36,891 nt of DNA, taken from positions 1 through 36,891 of the forward strand of contig JAYPWI010000032.1 of the NCBI GenBank assembly GCA_038135065.1, read 5' to 3'. The DNA is from JAYPWI01 sp038135065. Lineage in GTDB: Bacteria; Actinomycetota; Acidimicrobiia; Acidimicrobiales; Poriferisodalaceae. Of this stretch, positions 6,431-14,123 are shown in pieces. How positions within the stretch are numbered: position 1 is the first letter of the stretch; every line of letters begins with the position of its first letter. The notes beneath the pieces were generated by a model. The model saw nothing but the letters and a program-made list of their open reading frames with translations, searched no databases and had not been told where the DNA came from. A program made the position numbers and the translations under genes.

Positions 6431-7384
6431 GTGGAGCAGCGCAGCATCGGCCAGCTCGGGACATCGGTGATGGGCCTGGGCTGCAACAACTTCGGCAGCA
6501 GGATGGACCTCGAGGCGGTGGAAGGCGTCTTCCACGCCTGCCTCGACAGCGGGGTCACCTTCTTCGACACAGCCGACGTCTACGGCAACGGGGCCAGCGA
6601 GGAACTACTGGGCCAGGTCGTCAAGGGGCACCGCGACGAGGTCGTCATCGCCAGCAAGTTCGGCTACGCCGGTGTCGACCTTGGCCTCACGGGAGGTAGC
6701 GCCGAATGGGTACGCCGCGCCGTCGACCGCAGCCTGCGGCGCCTCGACACCGACTGGATCGACCTCTACCAGATCCACAAACCCGACAACGACGTCGCTC
6801 ACAGCGAAACCCTCAGCGCGCTCCACGAGCTGGTGGTGGCGGGCAAGGTGCGGGAGATCGGTTGCTCCAACTACGACGCAGAACAACTCGACGGCGCAGC
6901 CGATGTGGCGAAACGGGACGGCCTGACCCCGTACCGCAGCATCCAGAACCGATACTCACTCCTTCACCGCGACCCCGAGCAGGAAGTGCTCGAAGTGTGC
7001 GCCAACCGCGATGTGGCCTTCCTCCCCTTCTTTCCTCTCGAGTCGGGGCTGCTGACCGGAAAGGTGCACCGTGGCGGCCCCCCACCGGGTACCCGGCTGG
7101 CCGACTGGTCCGAGGATCGAACCGCCACCTTCCTCTCCGACGTCAAGGTCCGCACGGCGGCCCGCTTGGAAGACTGGTGCCGCCACCGGGGCCGCACCCT
7201 GCTGGAGCTGGCCGTCAACTGGCTGCTGATGCGACCCGCCGTGTCGAGCGTCATCGCCGGGGCCACGTCGCCTCAGCAGGTACTGGCCAACGCAGACGCA
7301 GTGGGCTGGCGGCTCAACGACATCGAGATGGCCGAGGTGGCCGACATCGTGACCACCGACCCGGGGCCCGCAGACCCGGACTGA
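6431..7384 (+). CDS. Aldo/keto reductase
   Basis: 317 residues, a TIM-barrel NADPH-dependent oxidoreductase. The catalytic tetrad is visible: Asp46 and Tyr51 (FFDTADVYGNG), Lys76 (IASKFG) and His116 (YQIHKPD). SSVIAGATSPQQVLAN near the C-terminus is the nucleotide-binding segment. It resembles the AKR11/AKR12-like and YhdN/YajO-like groups, which reduce various aldehydes and ketones. The substrate is unknown. Start GTG 6431 is supported by the -10 motif 6 nt upstream. It is monocistronic and converges on metX with 19 nt between stops. Confidence 0.92.
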   Translation: MEQRSIGQLGTSVMGLGCNNFGSRMDLEAVEGVFHACLDSGVTFFDTADVYGNGASEELLGQVVKGHRDEVVIASKFGYAGVDLGLTGGSAEWVRRAVDRSLRRLDTDWIDLYQIHKPDNDVAHSETLSALHELVVAGKVREIGCSNYDAEQLDGAADVAKRDGLTPYRSIQNRYSLLHRDPEQEVLEVCANRDVAFLPFFPLESGLLTGKVHRGGPPPGTRLADWSEDRTATFLSDVKVRTAARLEDWCRHRGRTLLELAVNWLLMRPAVSSVIAGATSPQQVLANADAVGWRLNDIEMAEVADIVTTDPGPADPD

Positions 7385-7403
7385 GCCGCCCTGTGGGGCC
7401 TGG

Positions 7404-8597
7404 TCAGTCCTTGGCCAGGCGATCGAGGAACTCGCCGGTGGGGAAGCCCGTCTGATCCGGTTCGGTCAGGAACCCGTCATGGCCATTGTCGCTGGTGATG
7501 TCGACGTGCTCGACGGCAACCCGACCCGTCAGGGCGTCGACGATCTCCATCTGTTGGTGACGGGGGTAGAGGAAGTCGGTGCTGACGCTCATGACCAGGC
7601 TGGGTACCCGTACCCGCTCGAGGGCCCGCTCCACACCCCCGCGACCCCGACCGACGTCGTGGAGATCCATCATTTTGTTGAGTAGCAGGTACGAGTTTGC
7701 GTCGAAGCGGCGCACCATCTTGTCGGCCTGGTAATCGAGATAACTCTCCACGTCGAATCGATGGTCGAGGCGGAACGGATCACCGCTCTCGTTGGAGGCC
7801 CGCCCGAACCGCCGCTGGAACTCCTCGTCACTGCGGTAATGGATCATTGCGATACGCCGGGCATTGGCCAAGCCCCGATGGGGGCCATGCCCTGGCTCAC
7901 GGTCGTAGTAATCACCTCCGGCGAACCCGGGGTCGTCGATGATGGCTTGGCGCCCAGTGCGGCTCCATGCGATCTGTTGGGCTGACGCAGCGGCAGCCGA
8001 CGCGATGACCACCAACCCGCCCAACCGGTCGGGATAGCTGACCGCCCACTCGAGGGCCTGCATCCCACCCATGCTGCCGCCCACCACGGCGAGCCACCGG
8101 TCGATACCCAGGTGGGCGGCCAGGGCTCGCTGGGAACGTACGACGTCACGAATGGTCACCACCGGAAAGTGCGAGCCATAGGAGCGGCCCGTGGAGGGGT
8201 CGATGGAGGCCGGGCCAGTCGTCCCCTGGCACCCCCCGAGCACGTTCGCACACACGACGAAGTAACGATCGGTGTCGATGGGCCGCCCCGGGCCGACGAT
8301 GTCGTTCCACCAGCCCGGCGTGACCTGCCCGGCGAGCGCGTCACCGTAGGCGTGGGCATCGCCGGTCAGGGCGTGGCAGACCAATACGGCATTGGACGCC
8401 GCCCCATCGAGCGAACCCCAGGTCTCGTAACAAACTTCGGCCCCACTCAACATGCCGCCCCCTTCGAGGGCGAAGGGTCGATCGGGAGACAGGTCGAAGA
8501 ACTGCCGCTCGGCTACGGGCATGGTCGGGAACCAGGCGCCCGATACCGGGGGCAGCACCGCACCAGCGGCGGCGTTCGAGGTTCCAGGTGGTGCCAC
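7404..8597 (-). CDS. metX: Homoserine O-acetyltransferase
   Basis: 397 residues, cytoplasmic, alpha/beta-hydrolase fold. It transfers an acyl group from acyl-CoA (usually acetyl-CoA) to homoserine, the first committed step of methionine synthesis. The nucleophile is Ser175 in GGSMGG, with Asp341 (STDFLY) and His373 (NGHDGF). Other family signatures are CHALTGDAH and NVLGGCQGTTGP. The usual partner, metY, is not in the window. GTG 8597 has GGAG (8607-8604) 6 nt upstream; Met26 (MPVAERQFF) is another possible start. The upstream 80 bp hold a -10 candidate and a long inverted repeat. I see no SAM riboswitch core. Confidence 0.95.
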   Translation of the reverse strand: MAPPGTSNAAAGAVLPPVSGAWFPTMPVAERQFFDLSPDRPFALEGGGMLSGAEVCYETWGSLDGAASNAVLVCHALTGDAHAYGDALAGQVTPGWWNDIVGPGRPIDTDRYFVVCANVLGGCQGTTGPASIDPSTGRSYGSHFPVVTIRDVVRSQRALAAHLGIDRWLAVVGGSMGGMQALEWAVSYPDRLGGLVVIASAAAASAQQIAWSRTGRQAIIDDPGFAGGDYYDREPGHGPHRGLANARRIAMIHYRSDEEFQRRFGRASNESGDPFRLDHRFDVESYLDYQADKMVRRFDANSYLLLNKMMDLHDVGRGRGGVERALERVRVPSLVMSVSTDFLYPRHQQMEIVDALTGRVAVEHVDITSDNGHDGFLTEPDQTGFPTGEFLDRLAKD

Positions 8598-8621
8598 AGC
8601 GGTCTCCGGGTCTGGGAGAAA

Positions 8622-8627
8622 AGGCTA
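8622..8627 (-). promoter_or_regulatory. -10 candidate (TAGCCT) for metX
   Basis: TAGCCT lies 24 nt upstream of GTG 8597, giving a short leader that contains the GGAG ribosome site. It overlaps the flank of the inverted repeat 8631-8678. Confidence 0.4.
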
Positions 8628-8630
8628 CAA

Positions 8631-8678
8631 GACAGGTCGGACGACATCCCAGGCAGATAACGACGTGCCCCACCTGTC
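8631..8678. repeat. Inverted repeat upstream of metX (7-bp arms, 34-nt spacer)
   Basis: GACAGGT (8631-8637) and ACCTGTC (8672-8678) are perfect complements. The spacer can form two inner stems as RNA (GGCA/TGCC and GGA/TCC), which would make a three-way junction on the minus strand. The 5' arm overlaps the stop codon of the methyltransferase gene. It could be an operator, a terminator of the upstream gene or an RNA leader; the sequence does not decide. Confidence 0.35.
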
Positions 8679-10383
8679 AGCGACGCGGCAACCGCTCCAA
8701 CCACCAACTGACCAGGGCTGGATCGTCGACCCCATAGGCCTGACAGGATGCGGCACCGAACTCCGCCCAACGATCCGCGGCGGGGCCCGGAGCATCGCCC
8801 CGGCGGTGCAGCATGCGGGCCAGGAGTGCAGCCCTGTCCCAGGCCTCGACGTCCTCGGGCAACCCAAGAGCGCCTACCTGCTGTGCTCGTAGCCGGAACG
8901 TGCCGGCCCCCAGCCCCGTCCCCGCGCCCTCCGCAGCAGCCACGGCGCTGATCACCGGGCTACTCAGTGCAGCAGCGAGGTGCCACAGTCGACTCGGATC
9001 AGTGGGCACGACCGAGATCAGTGGGGTGCAGGGCAGTACGTCGCCCTCGGCGTCCACCACACATTCGACCACCCTGGTCTGGGTGGCCACCACCACCTTG
9101 GGGCGAGCTCGGCGCTCCGCCCAGGCCACCACCACAGGATCATCATCGTCGGGCACCGCGACAACGGGTGCCTGCCACGAACGTCGGGCCAGCCTGCCAG
9201 CCAGCGCGCCGTGACGGTCCCACAGTGGGTCGATCAGGCCGACGGTGAGGACCCGATGGGGGCGGTGGACCCCTGCCTGCCTGCGGAGCTGGGCTTCGCC
9301 GCCACCCGGGGCTTCGCCCACTCGCTCGGCCAGCCAGTAGTAGGCGTCCCGGAAATCGGCACCCACCTCAGCCACATCTCCCACCACCGAGCGGACCCGC
9401 ACCTCCACGACGGGAACCCCATCCGCAGCGGCCAAGGTCCGGGCCCACCCATCGCCGGGTGAGGGGAACCTGCCGAGCAACGCACCGGCCCGATCCACCA
9501 CGGTCACCCCCCGAACGTCGGCCCCCACCTCGAACAGGGGGGCGAACACATCCACCGCAACATCGGGAAACACCTCCCGACCTCCCAGCCAGCAGGCCGT
9601 CATGGGGGCCTTCTGGGCCACCTCCGAACGAACACCCGACGCAGCTCGGGCACCGGCCACCGAGCGAGGAACGACGAGACACACACGGCCCCCCGGCCGC
9701 ACCCATCGGGATCCGGCCAGCAGGAACAGCGCACTGTCGTCCACGTAGCCACGTGCGGCCGGGCCGAACCTCTCGACCAGGGCTGCCGCCCGCTCCGGGG
9801 ACCGGGCCGTTCTCCCCCGCAGCTGACCCAGAAATGGCGGATTCCCCACCACCACATCTGGCCGATCCCACGCCGGGTCGATCAGTGCATCAGCCTGGAC
9901 CACTCCCTCGGGAATAGCTACCCGACCGCAGCGCCACCACGACCACAGACCCACCACGGCCCGGCTCAGGGCGACGGCCACCGGGTCGATGTCGGCGCCC
10001 ACCAGACTGGCCGCCACCACCGGCCCATCGACCCCCTGCGCCCAGAGGTGTTCGGCCACCGCCAGCAGGAACACCCCCGACCCAACTGCAGGGTCGCAGA
10101 CGATCTCGCCCGGGCGAGGATCACACAAGCCCACGAGGCACCGGGCATCGGCCAGTGGGGTGTACACCGCGCCCTGCTCGACCGTGAGGTCGCGTTCGGA
10201 GAGCTGGAGGGGCCCGAGACGCTCCAGCGCACCGAGCACCTGATCCTCAGACAGGTTCGGCCAGGCGGGTTCACTGGCCGCGCCACCATCGATGGGTGCG
10301 CCCAGGCCGAGGGCCACCTCGCGCACGGCAGATGCCAGGGCGTCGGGGAGGCCCCCGCTGATCAGTCCTGCGACTTGGCCCAC
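8677..10383 (-). CDS. N6-adenine DNA methyltransferase, without a visible nuclease
   Basis: About 568 residues from GTG 10383. Motif X-like GAVYTP is followed by the SAM-binding motif DPAVGSG (about 97-103), an acidic motif (ADIDP) and the catalytic NPPF (about 181-184). That is the gamma-class order seen in TaqI/Eco57I-type adenine methylases. The remaining ~380 residues could hold the target recognition domain. No PD-(D/E)xK or other nuclease motif is evident, and no restriction gene is adjacent. The start is uncertain: the frame runs further up inside the helicase gene, and GTG 10326 is possible. From GTG 10383 it overlaps the helicase end by about 22 nt, suggesting coupled translation. 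Role as a solitary regulatory or protective methylase is inference; an rRNA or tRNA target is less likely given NPPF with this C-terminal size. Confidence 0.8.
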   Translation of the reverse strand: MGQVAGLISGGLPDALASAVREVALGLGAPIDGGAASEPAWPNLSEDQVLGALERLGPLQLSERDLTVEQGAVYTPLADARCLVGLCDPRPGEIVCDPAVGSGVFLLAVAEHLWAQGVDGPVVAASLVGADIDPVAVALSRAVVGLWSWWRCGRVAIPEGVVQADALIDPAWDRPDVVVGNPPFLGQLRGRTARSPERAAALVERFGPAARGYVDDSALFLLAGSRWVRPGGRVCLVVPRSVAGARAASGVRSEVAQKAPMTACWLGGREVFPDVAVDVFAPLFEVGADVRGVTVVDRAGALLGRFPSPGDGWARTLAAADGVPVVEVRVRSVVGDVAEVGADFRDAYYWLAERVGEAPGGGEAQLRRQAGVHRPHRVLTVGLIDPLWDRHGALAGRLARRSWQAPVVAVPDDDDPVVVAWAERRARPKVVVATQTRVVECVVDAEGDVLPCTPLISVVPTDPSRLWHLAAALSSPVISAVAAAEGAGTGLGAGTFRLRAQQVGALGLPEDVEAWDRAALLARMLHRRGDAPGPAADRWAEFGAASCQAYGVDDPALVSWWLERLPRR

Positions 10384-11522
10384 GCCACGAGATCGTCGAG
10401 TCGCTCGTCGTTCGAGAACACTTCGTGCAGGGGCAACTTGAGCCCAAGACGACGTTGCAGCTGCCGGACCTGGAGTTCCTCGTCCCACAGGAACATCGTC
10501 ACCGCGGTGCCTGTCTGTCCGGCCCGAGCGGTCCGGCCCGACCGGTGCAGGTAGGTCTTGTGATCCTCGGGCGGGTTGAAGTGCACCACCACGTCGACAT
10601 CGTCGACATGGATACCCCGGGCGGCGACATCGGTAGCCACCAGGGCCTGGATCTTGCCCTCGGTGAACTGGCTCAGCGCCTGCTCCCGGTGATTCTGGCG
10701 AAGGTCGCCGTGGATGGCCTTCACCTTCACCCCTTCCTCCTCGAGCATCCGCTGCACATTGTCCGCCCCACGCTTGGTCCGGGTGAACACCATGGTCTTC
10801 GTGGAGTTACGGATGATGCGGGCCACCACCTGGATCTGGTTCATCTTGTGAACGCTCATGAACAGGTGACCCATCTCGCTGACCGTCACCTCGCGTTCTT
10901 CGACCTCGTGGAACACGGGATCGTGGAGGTGGCGGCGGACGACGGTGTCCACGGCACCGTCGAGGGTGGCCGAGAACAGCATCGTCTGGTGCTGCACCTC
11001 GATGTGGCGAAGAATCCACTCGACCTGGGGAAGAAACCCCATGTCGGCCATGCGGTCGGCCTCGTCGACGACGACCTTGGAGATGCGAGCCACGTCGATG
11101 GCCCCCCGGTCGATCAGGTCGATCAAGCGGCCTGGGGTGGCAATGATGATGTCAATGCCCCGTTCGATGGTTGCGATCTGGGCATCGATGTTGGTCCCTC
11201 CATAGACGGCGATGGGCCGCAGACCAGCCGCCTCGGCCAACGGTTCCACCACCCCGGCGATCTGATTGGCCAACTCGCGGGTGGGGGTCAAGGCCAAGGC
11301 GGTGGGCTTGCCGTCATCGCTCCGAGTGGTGTGGGCGATGACGGGCAGGCTGAAGGCCAGCGTCTTGCCCGACCCGGTCTTGGCTTTGCCACACACGTCT
11401 CGGCCGGCCATCGCGTCGGCGATGGTCAATTCCTGGATGGCGAAGGGTGAGAGGATCCCCTGGCGCTGCAAGGCATCGCACAGGTAGTCGGGAACGCCGA
11501 GTTCGGCGAAGGTGATGGTCAC
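10362..11522 (-). CDS. DEAD-box ATP-dependent RNA helicase
   Basis: 386 residues from GTG 11522. Motifs in order: FAELGVPDYL and a Q-motif (PFAIQE), AKTGSGKT (I), PTRELANQI (Ia), TPGR (Ib), DEAD (II, VDEADRMADMGF), SAT (III), VFTRTKRGAD (IV), TDVAARGIHV (V) and HRSGRTARAG (VI). Such enzymes unwind RNA in ribosome assembly or mRNA turnover. There is almost no C-terminal extension, so it is a minimal core helicase. The frame is open upstream to TTG 11645, adding a basic, disordered 41-residue stretch. A -10-like TACCAT lies just before that TTG, so a start at GTG 11633 is also possible. Followed by the methyltransferase gene in an overlapping operon. Confidence 0.93.
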   Translation of the reverse strand: MTITFAELGVPDYLCDALQRQGILSPFAIQELTIADAMAGRDVCGKAKTGSGKTLAFSLPVIAHTTRSDDGKPTALALTPTRELANQIAGVVEPLAEAAGLRPIAVYGGTNIDAQIATIERGIDIIIATPGRLIDLIDRGAIDVARISKVVVDEADRMADMGFLPQVEWILRHIEVQHQTMLFSATLDGAVDTVVRRHLHDPVFHEVEEREVTVSEMGHLFMSVHKMNQIQVVARIIRNSTKTMVFTRTKRGADNVQRMLEEEGVKVKAIHGDLRQNHREQALSQFTEGKIQALVATDVAARGIHVDDVDVVVHFNPPEDHKTYLHRSGRTARAGQTGTAVTMFLWDEELQVRQLQRRLGLKLPLHEVFSNDERLDDLVAWAKSQD

Positions 11523-11696
11523 GGGGGTCTGCTTCCGGCTGCGAGAGCCCGCTCCGTGCGGGCTGTGGGGGGCCACCTGGTCGGCAGCCTCGTCCGACGC
11601 GTGGGCGGGCGGATAGCGGGGGCCACACCGCACGGGTCGCCTCAATGGTAGCCGTCATCGCAGCACCACCCACCTGATAGGGGTTCCCGCAGCTGC

Positions 11697-14098
11697 GTGC
11701 GCAGCGGGGATTTCTGCTTCACCCACCCCACCCCCCCCCCCCCCCACCCCACCGGGGATCTCGGCGACCTCGGACACTCGGATCCGCACCAGCCGCCGCC
11801 GAGGCCCGGTCAGCCGCGGAGAGCGAGGCGCTCCTCCCCCCGGCTGCCGGTGCCGACACCGCCCCGACAGCCCACACGCCGGGGATCACTGCCGCTGGCG
11901 GCGGCATCACCGAGGACTGGGCAATCGAGTACAGCGGCTACAACCGCAGCTCCTCCCCGGCAGTCGGCGACCTCGACGGGGACGGCATCCCCGACATCGT
12001 CTGGGGTGACGAGAACGGCCTCCTCTACGCAGTCGACGTGGACGGCGACCCCCTCCCCGGGTTTCCCGTGCCGGCCGTGATCCCTCCGTCGACCACCCCC
12101 TCCTCCATCGGTTCGAGCCCCACCCTGGCCGATCTCGACGGCAACGGTGATCTCGAGATCATCGTCGGGGTGGGCAGCCTGTGGACCGATCGCCACCGTG
12201 GTGGCCTGATGGTCGTCGAGCACGACGGCACGATCCGCTGGGCCAAGGAAGGTTTCGACAAGTTCAACCTCTGGACCGGGCTCTTCCCGGCCGATGGTCT
12301 CGGCGAGCCCGTCCACGGCACCGCTGCGGTGGGCGACGTCGACGGCGACGGGCGCCCCGAGATCGTCTGGGGCGGCTGGGACCACCGGGTCTGGGCAGCC
12401 GACGCCGACGGCAACATCCTCCCTGGCTTCCCCTTCGACAACCTCGACACCATCTGGGGCAGCGTCGCCCTGTTCGACAGTGACGACGACGGGCGGGTAG
12501 AGATCTTCATCGGTGGTGATGCCACCGTTGGCGCCACTCCCTGCGGCGGCGGGCGGTACTGGGCGCTGGACTACAACGGTGGTGAGGTGACCCCGGTGTG
12601 GACCAAGTGCACGGGTGAAGCCTTCAAGTCATCGACGGCCATCGCCGACCTCGACGGGGACGGCCGCTACGAAATCGTCATCGGCGGAGGCGATTTCTAC
12701 GGCCACCCCGACGGCAAGCGGGTGTTCGCCTGGCATGTCGACGACGGCTCGGATCTAGGGGGGTGGCCGGTGACCGTGGGCGGCTCGGTGTACTCCAGCC
12801 CGGCGATCGGCGACCTCGACGGCGACGGACGCCCCGAGGTGGTGGTCACTGCGTGGGACGAGCGTGTGTACGCCATCCACCCCGACGGGTCCCTCATGTG
12901 GTCCTCCCACCCGACCCTGGCCAGCGACACCGCCCACCGGGCGGGCAACTTCTTCGGCTCGGCGATCATCGCCGACCTCGACGGGGACGGCGCGCAGGAC
13001 GTGGTGGCGACCAACCTGTACGCCACCTGGGCCCTGCGGGGGTCCGACGGTTCGCAGATGCGCGACGAACCGATGAACCTGCACTGGGCGATGATGGCGG
13101 CAGGCGCCCCCACGGTGGCCGACTTCGGTCCCCGCGGCTGGAAGGTGGTCGCCGCGGGCAACCGAGCCCTCGAGGAAACTCACAGTCGACTGGCCGTGTA
13201 CTCGATCCCCACCCCGGGCACCGAGCCCTCCTGGCCGGTCTGGCGCGGCAACCAGGCCCACACCGCAGCGCCCGCCCCCACCCGCGCCCCCCGCGGCCCC
13301 GGCTTCTGCTCGGGGTCCCTCAACCCGACGGCCGAGCCGTCGGCCGGGGCCGCAGCGGGGTACTGGATCCTCAACGCCGACGGTGGGGTCGACACCTTCG
13401 GCGACGCCCCCCACCTCGGCGACGCCAGAACAGTGATGGCTCCGGGGCGCCGAGCGGTCGCCCTCACCGAGACCCATACAGGCGACGGCTACTGGGTCCT
13501 CGACGACGGGGGCGGTGTCCACGCCTTCGGCGACGCCCAGGACCACGGATCCATGGCAGGACACACCCTGAACGCCCCCATCATCTCCATGGCGGCCACC
13601 CCGTCGGGCAACGGCTACTGGCTGCTCGGCGAAGACGGCGGCGTCTTCAGCTTCGGAGCCGCGCGGTTCGCCGGGTCGACCGGCAACCTCGTCCTCAACT
13701 CCCCGGTCATCTCCATGGCGCCGACGACCACCGGTCAGGGCTACTGGCTCCTGGCCGCGGACGGCGGGGTCTTCGGCGACGCAGTGTTCCGGGGCTCCAC
13801 GGGAGCCATGCACCTCGCTGCACCCATCATCTCGATGGCCGTCCACCCCGAGGGATCGGGCTACTGGCTCCTTGGGCGTGACGGCGGAGTCTTCAGCTTC
13901 GGCGTGCCATTCAGGGGCAGCGTGCCCGGTATCGGCCTGTGCACGCCGCCCGACGCCATCGAACTCAGATCAACCTCCACCGGCCGCGGGTACTACGCCC
14001 TGTCGGTCGACGGAGGCATCTTCAGCTTCGGCGACGCCCCGTATCACGGCGCCGATCCGTCGCTGACCGACCCAGTCGACCTCGCCGTGCGGTTCTGA
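11697..14098 (+). CDS. Large beta-propeller protein: seven FG-GAP blades plus six GYW/DGG repeats; 5' end disrupted
   Basis: Probably a secreted or cell-surface protein. The frame that ends at 14098 is open from 11681 but has no ATG, GTG or TTG before 12038, while the first FG-GAP blade (GDLDGDGIPDIV, about 11966) lies upstream of 12038. Seven blades follow (near 11966, 12131, 12335, 12480, 12641, 12809 and 12968), enough for a closed integrin-type propeller with DxDGDG calcium loops. After a Pro-rich linker come six repeats GYW-x(5-7)-DGG-x-FSFGDA (13358-14095). The nearest start, GTG 11697, is in another frame and would join only if the C15 tract at 11731-11745 had one C more or two fewer. 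No signal peptide is visible in any frame. The given start is therefore provisional. Role in adhesion or surface binding is inferred from fold. Confidence 0.72.
11731..11745 (+). repeat. Homopolymeric tract of 15 C
   Basis: A run of 15 C inside a longer A/C-only stretch (11720-11752), located where the reading frame of the propeller gene breaks. Such tracts change length by slippage and are also prone to sequencing error. Confidence 0.95.
13358..14095 (+). repeat. Six tandem ~42-residue repeats (GYWLL...DGGVFSFGDA type)
   Basis: Repeat starts at 13358, 13487, 13613, 13739, 13859 and 13988, with spacings of 129, 126, 126, 120 and 129 bp. Each unit carries GYW or GYY, then DGG, then an F-G pair and often ISMA. 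Unit 4 lacks the SF of VFSFGDA, which accounts for the 120-bp spacing. Confidence 0.9.
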
Positions 14099-14123
14099 CC
14101 CCACACCAACGAGCTGCGACGCC

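Noticed and set aside
8598..8680. SAM-I, SAM-II or SAM-IV riboswitch before metX
   Set aside because: None of the conserved core sequences of these classes is present in this short region; only an unassigned inverted repeat is reported.
12038..12040. GTG 12038 as the true start of the propeller protein
   Set aside because: It would cut off the first FG-GAP blade and any signal peptide. The frame upstream codes for a clear blade, so the gene must begin earlier.
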